From the NCBI GenBank assembly GCA_022457065.1, contig JAJGBQ010000003.1:682001-746000 (forward strand): a DNA stretch of 64,000 bases, written 5' to 3'. The translations under genes and the position numbers were made by a program. The notes beneath the pieces are model-generated. The model was not told the origin of the DNA. It did not search any database and saw only the letters and a program-made list of their open reading frames with translations. The stretch is from Curvularia sp. ZM96. Lineage: Eukaryota > Ascomycota > Dothideomycetes > Pleosporales > Pleosporaceae. This document shows, piece by piece, positions 33,947-44,585 of this stretch (positions are counted from its first letter, which is position 1; each line of letters begins with the position of its first letter).

Positions 33947-35202
33947 TTACCACTCCCTGATCTCACCCCCAGGCCCGATGAATCCAGGGGTAAACCAAGC
34001 CTTCGCATCTTTACTCTCTTTTCTTACCCAATCTTCGTCAATCTCAATACCTAAACCAGGCCCCTCCATCAAGGCAATGGTACCATCCTTGACATCCCAC
34101 ACTTCTGGGTTCTTCGTATAAGACGTAAGGTCCTGGCTGCCGGCATTATAATGAATTCCAAGACTCATTTCCTGTATCGCGAAATTGGAAAGCGTGCAAT
34201 CGACTTGGACGCAGGCTGCAAGAGCGATAGGACCAAGAGGGCAGTGCGGAGCAATGGCTACATCATAAGCTTCGGCCATAGCTGCTATACGCTTCATTTC
34301 TGATATCCCGCCAATATGAGAGATATCGGGCTGCAGTATATCGACTGAGCCTGCCTCAAGAAAAGGTCGCACATCCCAGCGTGAGTGGAGGCGCTCGCCG
34401 AGTGCGATGGGGATAGAGGTCTGAGCATGCAGAGCGGTGATGCCGCCAATGTGTTCTGATAGCAGGGGTTCTTCGATGAATAAGGGATGATAGGGCTCGA
34501 GAGCTTTGGCAAGTTGTTTGGCCATGGGCTTATGGACACGACCATGGAAGTCCATTCCGGCGTCCATTCCTAACTCCTTGACTGTTTTTAAACGATCTAC
34601 GGCAGATTGTAAGCAAGAAGGGCTATCGAGCCAACCAATGTCTTCAGTGGCGTTCATCTTCACGGCATGAAAGCCTTGGGCCTTGCGGCTGAGTCTGTTC
34701 GAGTTTAACATTCTCTTCCTTTCGCCATTACACATAGTAATTTGAGCATTACTCACGCTTGATCTTTGACGTCGCTCGGTCGGTCCCCACCGATCCATGC
34801 ATATACTTTCAATTGGTTCCGGACTTTACCTCCCAGTAGCTGGTAGATTGGGACGTTCAGCTTTCGCGCCTTCAAGTCCCACAAGGCTATGTCGATACCT
34901 GCCAAAGCACTCATGAAGACAGGTCCGCCACGGTAGAAACTGGTGCGCCAAGACATCTGCCAGATGTGTTCGATGTCACTTGGAATAGCGTTAGCTGAGA
35001 TTAAAACGGAAGATTTCGTATCCTACTCTGCTTCGAAGCCAATGTATCGCTCAGCCCAGGCATCTAAACATCCTTCGACTGCTTGTGTGTGACCTTCAAG
35101 AGAAGCCTCGCCCCAGCCAAAATTTCCATCGGTATCGGTGATCTTGACGAAGAGCCAGCGGGGCGGTACCCTGAAGTACTCGATCGTTGCGATCTTTGCC
35201 AT
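33947..35202 (-). CDS. Enolase-superfamily sugar-acid dehydratase (D-galactonate dehydratase-like)
   Basis: complement(33947..34694, 34757..34978, 35027..35202), 381 aa. Both introns are short; the first ends with an AAG acceptor. The N-terminal capping domain begins MAKIATIEYFRVPPRWLFVKI and contains DGNFGWGEASLEGHTQAVEG. The barrel has GIDIALWDLKAR, the KMN lysine strand, the metal-binding series DFHGRVHKPMAK, then FIEEP, then IALGER, and the catalytic region IAPHCPLGPIALAA. This pattern matches the mandelate racemase/muconate lactonising group of D-galactonate dehydratases (DgoD), which remove water from an aldonic acid to give a 2-keto-3-deoxy acid with Mg. The exact sugar is inferred only. 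The aldolase encoded divergently next door would take its product. Confidence 0.88.
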
Positions 35203-35611
35203 TGTTCAGTGTTCAGGATATTTTATTGATACAGCTGCTCAAAGTCGAAGTGACAGCGTTGAAGTGAGCATATTACTGACGAAGTCGCGTTGGCATGATC
35301 TCGGTCATCGGCAAGAACACAACTACATGGTCATATACAAACACCGAAGCGCTTTTTCTGTCCAATAGTAACATCGCAGCTGTCAGGTCCCTTTCGTGGT
35401 AACCCGAGCGGCGACGGGCGCGGGGTCATGGACTCCACCGCGGGGCACGCAACTTCGGGCGCTGGGACAAAGCAACCCGAGGTGTTGACGCGACAGCTTT
35501 GTAATAAAGCGTGGAAACCCTTCGCGACGTGAGAGTTCAATTGCCAAATTTCACTCAATTCCCACCAGCCTACGTTATTAGTTCGAGGATACTGCAACAC
35601 AAACCATTGTC
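35203..35611. promoter_or_regulatory. Shared divergent promoter of dehydratase and aldolase
   Basis: 409 bp separate the two start codons, so both genes may be co-regulated. The GC-rich centre (35398-35480) has several CGG/CCG triplets and a direct repeat aacccgag at 35401-35408 and 35474-35481, with a related inverted cttcggg near 35453. Such triplets are the half-sites of Zn2Cys6 activators in fungi. A binding role is a guess. Confidence 0.45.
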
Positions 35612-36649
35612 ATGGCATCATCACCACCAACGGGCGTCTTCGTTCCCGTCCCGACCTTCTTCAAACCCAAATCCGCATCTAGCACCCTCCAGCCTGCCGT
35701 AGATGTCCAGACACAGATAGATCATTCCATCTTCCTCGCCAAAAATGGCGTGCGCGGGCTGGTTCTGCTCGGCTCCACTGGCGAAGCAATCCACATGTCA
35801 CGGCAAGAGCGCATCGATGTCGTCTCAGGAGTACGCAAAGGCCTGGAAGAGGCAGGCTTCAAGGACTACCCGATCATGGCAGGAACACTGATCAACAGTG
35901 TGGATGAGACACTAGAATGGTTAGAGGACTTTAAGAAAGCCGGGGCACAATGGGGACTTGTCCTTGCCCCGGGATATTTCGGTGCAGCCACGAGTCAAGA
36001 GGGAATAAGGGAATGGTTTACCGTTGTCGCAGACAAAAGCCCTCTCCCGATACTAATGTAAGTCGTGGAAGACGGACAATGAGGGCACAAACTGACGAGC
36101 GCTAGCTACAACTACCCAGGCGTGACAAATGGAGTCATGGTAACGCCGGAAACCTATCGTGTCCTTGCTCAACACCCCAACATTGTCGGCTGCAAGATGT
36201 CGCATGCTGTAGTCTCATGGCACAACCAAGTGTCGCTCGACCCGAAAATCGACCACAACAAATTCCGCGTTTATTCTGGGCTAGGCCAACAACTCGGTCC
36301 TATAGTCATCTTTGACGCAGCTGGTGTCATTGACGGACTTGCAGCCATATACCCCAAGACGGTATGCTCATTGATGAAGCTTGCCGAGACAAGACCAATC
36401 AGCGATGAAAATCTCAAGAAGATCAAGGAACTGCAGTATACTGTTAGCACAACCGAGGAGTTTATTGGCAAGTATGGCGTTGTCGGAATCAAGGAGGCTG
36501 TAAAGAGAGTGACGGGCTTTGGCACCATGGAAGGCGGACGACTGCCAATTCAGGGAAGACTGCCCGACGGCGAGTGGGAGAAGTGGAGTGAGACCTGGGA
36601 AAGAATACAGAAGATGGAGGATTCTCTGGGCGAGAAGGATTTTAAGTAG
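35612..36649 (+). CDS. DHDPS-family 2-keto-3-deoxy acid aldolase
   Basis: join(35612..36057, 36106..36649), 329 aa. The intron starts GTAAGT and ends GCTAG. The N-terminus TGVFVPVPTFF is followed by LVLLGSTGEAIHMSRQER, the substrate-carboxylate-binding GSTGE loop of the dihydrodipicolinate synthase/N-acetylneuraminate lyase superfamily. The exon junction restores ILIYNYPGV, with the catalytic Tyr of this fold. The Schiff-base Lys is in VGCKMSH (about residue 179). The C-terminal helices are normal. Fungal members include L-threo-3-deoxy-hexulosonate aldolase (LGA1/GaaC) and related enzymes that split 2-keto-3-deoxy sugar acids to pyruvate and an aldehyde. The length fits. Substrate pairing with the neighbouring dehydratase is inferred from the shared promoter. 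Confidence 0.9.
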
Positions 36650-38517
36650 AGATGGTGTCATGTCTGTATAGAAATTGACTGTCTCTTCTTTGCATCTTTT
36701 GCTTTCAAATTGAGCGACTGCTAAGTATACAGATTCAGTGAGAGGATAGCACACCTAGATGTTGTGGCGATTTTTCACATGATGTTGTAGGTGTATAGCC
36801 TAGGTATGTAAGACATACCCATCCGACAGGCGTCTAGACTCGAAATGGGTGTATCCCACCAAGTGTTGTCAGCCACTCTCCAGGGAACTCCATCGAGCTG
36901 CCACGAGACACCCTTGGCTTGGGACCCGACCGTTCTCGAACCGCTGACCTGGAACTTTCGGCCGCTAAAATGTGACCCGTTTACCTTTTGCTTTTGGGCT
37001 ACTCATCTAGGCCTTCCTTTCAGCCGCGCCCTCGACAACTACTTTGCCTCAGACCAGCCTACAATGGAAGTGTCCCCGGCCAAAGCAATGAGCTAGGACA
37101 TCATCATAGCAGAAGCGCCTTGGTCGGCGAATATCGCCTTCATTAGAGTACATCTTCTAGTTTTCGGGTTCCTTCTAAGACGCCGCGCAGCCTTGTCGAA
37201 TAAGCGTCTGACTATCCAATCCTCGGGTCACTCGACGACGCCTAATTCAGGGACAAGGGCACGTGGTGCTGAAATCTTGATCAACAGCGACAGAGCTGAA
37301 ATACTGGCTAAAAACCATGGTGTTGGAGGGGAGGGTTTCGAACGCGGATGAGAGGGAAATGTTGGTGGGTACAGTGCAATGTGATGTCAAGCCAAGCTCG
37401 CGGACAGTGTTCGAAGTCCCGAATACATTGCCGTTTCTGTTGACACGATCCCAATGATGCAGGATGCGATCATGACAGTCTGACAGGAAGCGAATCAAGT
37501 GCACGCGAAGTGTACGAGGACGGGAAGCTTCCGCGCTATACATTCTCAAGCGCTGTCATACGGGACCATAGACATGCGCACTGATCCTGTCTAGATCCGA
37601 GCTCTTGCAAAGATTCTAAAGAATTGAGAGCCTGGACGATCAGTCTTCTAGAGCGATTCGAGGCGAATTTGCATGTCGTTTTGGCTGTTATAAGTCTGCA
37701 TCAAAGTATACACACACGTCGTCCCTCGAACAAGGATGGAACGCTTCCGCACCCCATCAGATCTTATCCTTGAACCAAGGTTCAAACAACGGAAGATGCC
37801 CTGACTATAACAAGATGCATCGAAAATCGGAAAGTCATTCGCCAATCTGGCTCTCAGCCAAGGTTCTGGGCCGACGCCAGGTGCTTGTAGCGCACGGCGA
37901 ATTGCGCACCATGCATCCGCACAGGCCCTAACTCGCCACAACTTCTCAACTCAATCGCAGTGTCTCGGCCTTTTTAGGCGGGGTACGTCTGGGCATGGGT
38001 ATCAGGAACGCCCTGTGAGATGCTATTACGCTGTCTCGGAGTAGATGCCGCCGTGCTGTCATGCCAGACGGCACTTTTCACGGCATGCTAGCCACTCTGC
38101 TCCTTGGTATGCAGCTCCCCCTAACTGCTATGGTGATTTGCCCCCGAAACGACAGGCTTTGATATCGTATTAGGCATAGACCGAGGGTGCTTTTTGGCGA
38201 AAGCTCAGTGAGCTTGTCTCCATATCGGATAGGGACAAACAACCTGACCATGTTGTTGGTCTGGGGTACGGCGGAGCCGATGGTGGAGAAATCTGGGGAA
38301 GTGAGCCCAACAATCTGGGGAAACTCATGCATATATGAAGACATGGCTCCCACAACCAGTTGAAAGTCGAGTCTTCATCGCCATCCTTTCTTTTCAGGGG
38401 CTGCGCACTCACTCCTCTTCCATCAACTTGGTTGTCCACTTCAACGTCTGGCGGGGCTGTCGAGAACCACTACCTCTATACCCCATCTAAAAGGCTATCG
38501 AGCTGGTAAGCACCATC
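36650..38517. other. Intergenic, no gene seen
   Basis: About 1.87 kb between the aldolase and the MFS carrier. Small open frames (for example 36845-37096 and 37648-37941) have no motif and no joined exon model. The carrier promoter must lie near the right end; 38390-38517 has the C/T-rich look of a 5' leader. Confidence 0.45.
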
Positions 38518-40169
38518 ATGTCCTCTTTCGTTGAGGAAAAAGGCGATGTTACCGCCATCGAGCGCGTCGAATCCGACGCGTCATCCAACGATGCAGCTAT
38601 CAACCGGTTCACACCTGAACAGCAAAGGAAGATCATCCGGAAGGTAGATTTTCGGCTGATTCCTACACTGGGTTGCATGTACTGTGTCTCGCTCATGGAC
38701 CGGACCAACCTGGGTATCGCCATGGTAGCAGGTATGGGTGTCGACCTAAAGCTCACAGGCGAAAGATACAGTATCATCGTCTTGCTGTTCTTCATCACAT
38801 ATGTTGCCCTTCAGCCTCCTGCCACTGTTGTTCTGAGGAAGCTAGGTCCAAAGCTTTTCCTTCCATCCATCGTGGTCATATGGGGAGCTGTTATGATTGC
38901 TTTTGGATTTGTCAAAGAGTGGACAGCTTTGATTCCCCTTCGGCTGATTCTCGGCGTCTTCGAGGCTGGTTTCTTCCCAGGTATGTCTGGAAAAGAAAAT
39001 CCCTCGAGAAGGAAACGAGAAAGTAATACTAACAAACGCAGGTTCTGCATACCTGCTTTCTTGCTGGTACAAGCGTTACGAGCTCCAGAAGCGTAACACC
39101 TTTTTCTTCCTCATCGGAATGTTGTCTTCTGCCTTCTCTGGCATCCTTGGCTACCTGTTTTCCTTGCTTAACGGCCATGGCTACCAAGCAGCTGAATGGC
39201 TCGGTCCACACTACGGTCCTACCAAAAAGGCACCCAATACTCCAGTTGGATTTGGCCCTGGTCTATCAGGCTGGCGCTGGATTTTTATGCTCCAGGGTAT
39301 AATTACTGTCGTCATCGGTCTCATTGGATGGTACTACATTGTTGATTTCCCAGAGCTCGCTGCCAAGCCAAGCAAGACGCAGAAGAAGTTCCTTGAACAA
39401 GACGAAGTGGACTTCATCGTAGCCAGAATCCAGCAAGATCGCCACGATGTTGTGGCCGAGGAGTTCAACCTCAGGAAGTACCTTACCGGCGGCATGGATC
39501 TCAAGGTCTGGGGCTTTGCCTTGATCTTCATGTTTACGACAACCGTAACATACGCCATTGCCTATTTCCTACCCATCATTCTGAAGGATGGAATGGGTTT
39601 CAGCGCTGCTGCTAGTAATTGTCTAATCGCACCACCCTACGTATTCGCCGGTTTTGTCATGATTGGCTTCGCATGGGCTGGTGATAAGTACCAGGTCCGC
39701 TCTCCATGGGTCATTGCCAATGGCGTTCTTGCTCTAATTGGCCTTCCCATGATGGGCTTCAGCACCAACATCGGTGTTAGATATACCGGTAAGTTGTTTC
39801 GCTCAATTTACCTACAGCATAGTTGCTAACAACATTCCAGGTGTCTTCCTTGCGACTGCAGCTGCCAACGCCAACGTTCCCTGCGTTCTCACCTGGCAAG
39901 CAAACAACATCCGCGGTCAATGGAAACGCGCTCTTTGCTCTGCCACCCTCGTGGGTGCTGGAGGCATCGGCGGTATCGTTGGTGGCACGGTCTTCAGGAC
40001 CCAGGATGCCCCTAGCTATGTCCCTGGCATTATTGCCTGCATGATCTCAGCCGCCATGATCATCATCATCTCGCTGTTGTTGAACCTGAAGTTCTGGAGA
40101 GCGAACAAGAGAGCTGCCAACGGCGGCAAGATCATTGAGGGCCTTGAGGGTTTCAGGTATACTTTGTAA
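38518..40169 (+). CDS. MFS transporter, Dal5-type anion:cation symporter family
   Basis: join(38518..38980, 39042..39788, 39841..40169), 512 aa. The introns start GTATGT and GTAAGT. The N-terminus is charged and cytosolic. RKVDFRLIPTLGCMYCVSLMDRTNLGIAMVAGM is the diagnostic first membrane segment and loop of the allantoate permease (Dal5/TNA1-like) family, with the D-R-x-N-x-G motif. RLILGVFEAGFFPGSAYLLSCWY crosses intron 1 and is the family's motif in segment 4. FSAAASNCLIAPPYVFAGFV and the last exon (QWKRALCSATLVGAGGIGGIVGG) complete about twelve segments. Substrates in this family are organic anions, vitamins and sugar acids. Given its position 1.9 kb downstream of the aldolase on the same strand, sugar-acid import is plausible but unproven. 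Confidence 0.9.
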
Positions 40170-40570
40170 TTGTTTTTAGGTGGGATCGTGCAAGCGAGTT
40201 ATGGATAATGATTATGATGATGAGCAGAATAAACGATAAGCCATTGAGCTGAGGGCTGGTACACACATCTTTGTTAGTCGCAGATACATATACCCAATAA
40301 GATGTCGGTCATGGATGTAGATGCGTGTACTGTGCTTTTAGTTACGTAAAGATGGTACCTTCGTCGTTATAAACAATAAGATCAGGAAAACAGAGATACT
40401 CGATCACCCAAACATACGTGGTCTAGCAAATGAAGAAACACCGAACAGAACCACCTACAAAATCCAATTCTCTCACACTAAGTCAAAACAAGACAAATTA
40501 CAGTTGATTTCGCCGCCCTACGTATGCTGCGGTACAATTCATAAAGTCATCAAAACATCGTAACACATAG
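40170..40570. other. Convergent intergenic, no gene seen
   Basis: About 400 bp between the 3' ends of the MFS carrier and REV1. It is AT-rich and probably holds both 3' UTRs. Confidence 0.5.
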
Positions 40571-43500
40571 CTAGTCGAAAGACACCAGACCCAACTTCTT
40601 CTCTTTACATGCCCTCAAAACGCCATCTTTGATCGTAGCGAGGCATTGTTCCCATGGCTCTTGTGCAAAACCATGCGATGTTTCTGTTTTGTCGCCTATA
40701 ACGTAGTCGATCCATGCCACAAGGCTTGCTGCTTTGTTTGTATCGCCCTCGTCTAAGACGACTTTCCTCAAGTATTTAACCAATGCGGCGACATCTTCCT
40801 CGTAGGGCCCTTCATCGTCAAACTCGCTGATCCATAGTTTCATGGCGCCCCGAAGATCGGCCTCCGCTGATAACTTCTGCGTGGTGAACGTTGCCTTCGA
40901 AGGCCGTGGTACTTTGATCTTCGAGGCCGGTTTTAGCTGTTTGGGCACCGCTGCCGTTTTAGCTATGGTCAATGCAGAGCGAAAAGTGCTTAGCTTGGCT
41001 GCTTTATGTTGGGCAAGAACTTCTTCGCGCATGTCCTCAGGTAGCGCGGCAAGGAAATCAGGATCAAGATCGTCGTATTGGTCAGATCCGGTGACGGTAG
41101 GCACTTCGAGGTTGTTGCCGCTAAGCTCAACTGAATTTTCTCGGCTTTGACTATCTCGCGCAGGATTCTTGAGCGATATGAAGTTGGCTTGAAGAAGCGT
41201 TTTGCCACTTTTGCTGATGGCCTTTGCCTGTGCAGCTGCGGCCAGCATAGCGGATCTGGACGGGCGACCTCTTCCTCGTTTGGCCGGTAGAGCGGGCTTG
41301 TTCGCCGGAATGCCTATGATCCTGTTTTTTCGGGGGGATTGAGGCAAAATCGTTTGATCAGCCCCTCTCGGTCTCTTGGAAGGGGACAAGAGCTTTTCGC
41401 TGCTAGCATATTCAGCAAGGACTTCTGCGCGGACCTCAGCAGGTAAGGCAGCGAGAATGTCTGGATCAAGCTGAGAATGCGCAGGGAGTGCCGTTATAGC
41501 GAAAGGAAGAGCTTTTGACGGCGTACTCGGCTTGCTATCCGTTGCCGCGTTGCTCGGAGGTGTAGGAGAAGACTGCCGGGTTTGCCGCAAGAGCTTGGTT
41601 CGTATGTCATCCGGTAATTCAGCAAGTACATTTGGGTCAACTTGCGAAGGCATGATAAATTGTGTGCCTAATGTATTGAGTGGTCGTCGGGTAGGCGTCA
41701 AAGCGTTGAGCTGCGGGGCGCCAAACGCAACATGCTCGTCTGTAGATGATGTCTTGGGCTTTCGTGGAGTCTCTGGGTCGTCTTGGATTGGATCCTCATC
41801 GACGACCTTTGGTGCGGGTGCTGGGCGCGCTGGCTGAGCGTCCCCAACTTTGAACTGTAGCTTTCGTTGTGAGCCCTCGATACTGCCGTCTGCAGCCGAT
41901 TTCATGGGCTCGAGTTTCGTCATTTGAATTCCGATACCGCGAAGCTCTCCGGGAGTAAAACCAAGGCCTCGTAGTATGGCCAGAGCCTCTTTGGTCAACA
42001 CCTCTTTTGCATTCGTCGCGACACCAAGTAGGAGACTTTTGTTGTAAGTGTCACACTTTCCATGCCCGAGATGTTTCGGTGGGTCTAGAGGTGCATCTGC
42101 TGAGCGTCGCATAACCTTCATGGTGAACTGCTTGCCTTTGACCTGCTCCTTCAACAATCTTCTCTGGAGCTCCCCACAAAGACTGGTAATGAATTCATCG
42201 ACTTGCCCTTGATTCTCAAATCGGACACCCCAGTTTACCTCCGCAGACACAGACTTCCGAATGACCTGTTCTCCGACTTCTTGACGATCGATACCCCTAG
42301 CGAATTCGTAGAGCTTCTCACCAGTCTTTGGACCAAGTGTTTGAATGAGCCTCTCCTTGGTAAGCTCACGCACATCCTTGATGAATTTGACCCCGATAGC
42401 TTCTAGCTTACCACCAATCGACCAAGCAACGCCCGGCAAGTCCTGCACTTGAAGCTGACCGATGAATTCCAAGACTTCTTCGGGCTTGATCTGATATTGG
42501 CCAGCGGGTTTCGCTTTCCGCAAGGCCAGCTTAGCGAGTAGAATGTTACTACCAATACCGACCGAAACATTACATCCAGTCTTGGATCTCACTTCGTCTC
42601 GCAGGTTCAGTGCAATTTCATCGGCCTTTGCCTGCTCACGATAAACGCTTCCTTCCGAATAGCGCTTGCCATCACTGCCACCAACAGCAATGCACGTGTT
42701 TGAAACATCAATGAGGGCTTCATCGATGCTAACACTCTGTACAACGCCTCCGATGGCAAGGATAGCGTCGTAGAATGCGCGGCTCGTTTCCTCGTATGCC
42801 GGGAAGTCGTAAGGTAGAATCTTCAGATCCGGACACAGTTCTTGAGCACGCTTCATCCACATTCCGTTCTTGATTCCAAATGTGCGGGCAGGGTAGTTGC
42901 AGCTTGCGATCTCTGACCCACTGCCTTGTCCATGGGCAACGACAGCCGGCTTGTCTTTATATTCGGGATGTTTTTTCAAACTCACTGCAGCGAAGAAGCT
43001 GTCAAAGTCCACATGTAAAATGTATCGCCGAGCACCAGGCATACGCTTTTGCTTTGCTTTCTGCGATGACGCATTTTCGAGCGCAAGGGCTTGCAGTTGT
43101 GATTTGAGATCAGCCTTCCAAGTAGACAAATGATGCAAGCGTGACTCTCGGTAATACTGCTCGAGAAAGTTTGGGTCGACAACAGTGGACCGTCGAATTT
43201 TAGGATCACGAAGAAGGATGGCATTGTGCTCTTCAGCAGTAAGTGCTCTGCTCTTGGACGCCGAAGTATTTGGGTCAACGATGGATTGTTGGCGGTTTTC
43301 ATCGATTTCGCTGTTAGCCTGCAATCCTGGATCAGGAGGGCTTGGTTCAGCATAGAGGCTGTCGTGAACTTCACCCGGCAGATTGTGGTGATCCACAGGA
43401 GGCAGTGAAGGGCTTGTTTTAGGGGGCGTAATCAGTTTAGCAGCTTTGCTAGATTGCCTTGGGGCAAGAGGGTTAGGCACACGTGCAGGTTGATGAAAAG

Positions 43501-44188
43501 GCGGAAGATCCTCTATGTCATCATCAGGGGTAGGCTGGCGTTGCTTTGATCTTGAGAAGCGTGATCGCACAGCACTCGTCGGTATTGGTGTACTGGATGG
43601 CCCAGCCTGGCTACTCTGCAACTGGCTTGTATACCAGCTGTTGTCCGTTTGGTCTCGATATCCCCTCGTCTTGGCATTTGCCCGTGTGGTAATATTGCCT
43701 CCGTCGAATGCTAACACATTCTGTTTCTCCCCCTCGTCCACGACGCGATAATCGTTCCATGGTAACAGTTTACCTGCTCTTATACTGTCCACTACCCATG
43801 CTGGTTTTACGATGCGATATCTTCGGAACTCAATAACCTTCTTCGGAGTAAGGCTGCTGGCGATTATATGTGTCACAGTGGTCTTTCCATCCAGATATTG
43901 CATAAATCCACCGCCATGCTGGACTATGAGCGTGTGCAGGTCGTTGAGCGAGGGTTGAGTATAACCGTTGACGTGTGCTACGATTCCTTTGAAGATTTGA
44001 GGCTTGTCGCCTGCTTGGGCTCTGGTGTCGGCATCCAGATTCTGCAATTTAATCTTCTTTCGCCGGAAATAGTCTGTGAATCCACCAAATGCCGAGCCTC
44101 CGTATTCTTCGCCGTCTTCATTGTCAAAGCGGTGGTCGGCAATGCGCTTGCGAACCGACTCGGAGTTCTTGTCTAGGCGGGAGCCCAT
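40571..44188 (-). CDS. REV1: Translesion DNA polymerase REV1
   Basis: Single exon, 1205 aa from the ATG at 44188 (MGSRLDKNSESVRKRIADH). The frame is open a little further upstream, but without an ATG. About residues 65-155 are a BRCT domain (IFKGIVAHVNGYTQPS through AWVVDSIRAGKLLPW). The Y-family polymerase core starts near 388, with palm acidic residues in HVDFDSFF (about 394) and SIDEALIDVS (about 485). A helix-hairpin-helix/thumb (VQDLPGVAWSIGGKLEA) and a little-finger domain follow. Three ubiquitin-binding (UBM) repeats of the form DPxxLAxLPxxxRxxxL lie near 849, 909 and 1037. The last about 100 residues fit the Rev1 C-terminal protein-interaction domain. REV1 is a deoxycytidyl transferase and scaffold for Pol zeta in the nucleus. 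It is head to head with the FKBP gene. Confidence 0.95.
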   Translation of the reverse strand: MGSRLDKNSESVRKRIADHRFDNEDGEEYGGSAFGGFTDYFRRKKIKLQNLDADTRAQAGDKPQIFKGIVAHVNGYTQPSLNDLHTLIVQHGGGFMQYLDGKTTVTHIIASSLTPKKVIEFRRYRIVKPAWVVDSIRAGKLLPWNDYRVVDEGEKQNVLAFDGGNITTRANAKTRGYRDQTDNSWYTSQLQSSQAGPSSTPIPTSAVRSRFSRSKQRQPTPDDDIEDLPPFHQPARVPNPLAPRQSSKAAKLITPPKTSPSLPPVDHHNLPGEVHDSLYAEPSPPDPGLQANSEIDENRQQSIVDPNTSASKSRALTAEEHNAILLRDPKIRRSTVVDPNFLEQYYRESRLHHLSTWKADLKSQLQALALENASSQKAKQKRMPGARRYILHVDFDSFFAAVSLKKHPEYKDKPAVVAHGQGSGSEIASCNYPARTFGIKNGMWMKRAQELCPDLKILPYDFPAYEETSRAFYDAILAIGGVVQSVSIDEALIDVSNTCIAVGGSDGKRYSEGSVYREQAKADEIALNLRDEVRSKTGCNVSVGIGSNILLAKLALRKAKPAGQYQIKPEEVLEFIGQLQVQDLPGVAWSIGGKLEAIGVKFIKDVRELTKERLIQTLGPKTGEKLYEFARGIDRQEVGEQVIRKSVSAEVNWGVRFENQGQVDEFITSLCGELQRRLLKEQVKGKQFTMKVMRRSADAPLDPPKHLGHGKCDTYNKSLLLGVATNAKEVLTKEALAILRGLGFTPGELRGIGIQMTKLEPMKSAADGSIEGSQRKLQFKVGDAQPARPAPAPKVVDEDPIQDDPETPRKPKTSSTDEHVAFGAPQLNALTPTRRPLNTLGTQFIMPSQVDPNVLAELPDDIRTKLLRQTRQSSPTPPSNAATDSKPSTPSKALPFAITALPAHSQLDPDILAALPAEVRAEVLAEYASSEKLLSPSKRPRGADQTILPQSPRKNRIIGIPANKPALPAKRGRGRPSRSAMLAAAAQAKAISKSGKTLLQANFISLKNPARDSQSRENSVELSGNNLEVPTVTGSDQYDDLDPDFLAALPEDMREEVLAQHKAAKLSTFRSALTIAKTAAVPKQLKPASKIKVPRPSKATFTTQKLSAEADLRGAMKLWISEFDDEGPYEEDVAALVKYLRKVVLDEGDTNKAASLVAWIDYVIGDKTETSHGFAQEPWEQCLATIKDGVLRACKEKKLGLVSFD

Positions 44189-44585
44189 AATGATAAGTGT
44201 TTGGCGGGTCAAGAGCGTTCATCGGGGCCGGGGTCATGATTGAACGGCGTGGAACCAACTGGACTGCTGCATATCGATGTCGGTGCTGGCGGTAGGAGAG
44301 CGCGCGTGCTGTGGCGCGTAGAACCACGGTCATGTCACGCTAGTGGAGCTAAGTGGAGTATTCTGCCGGCGGTGAAAAGACGCTAACAGAAAGTGCAGGA
44401 CTTGGCGAACTTTTTCTACCTCTCGAACCCGCTGCTCTCAAGTTCCTCGTTTTTTTCGCCATCATCCTGCTCAACCAGCTGTTCTCGAGCTGCGCAAATC
44501 TTCGAGCAAAGAAAATCTACCCGATTGAATACTGCCTGATACTCTGGCCAACCCGCTTTGAACCACGTTTGCGACAATCTTCAAG
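44189..44585. promoter_or_regulatory. Bidirectional promoter between REV1 and FKBP genes
   Basis: 397 bp between divergent start codons. No specific motif was identified. Confidence 0.45.

Noticed and set aside
36845..37941. Possible small genes between aldolase and MFS carrier
   Set aside because: Short frames without homology signals or introns; not supportable.
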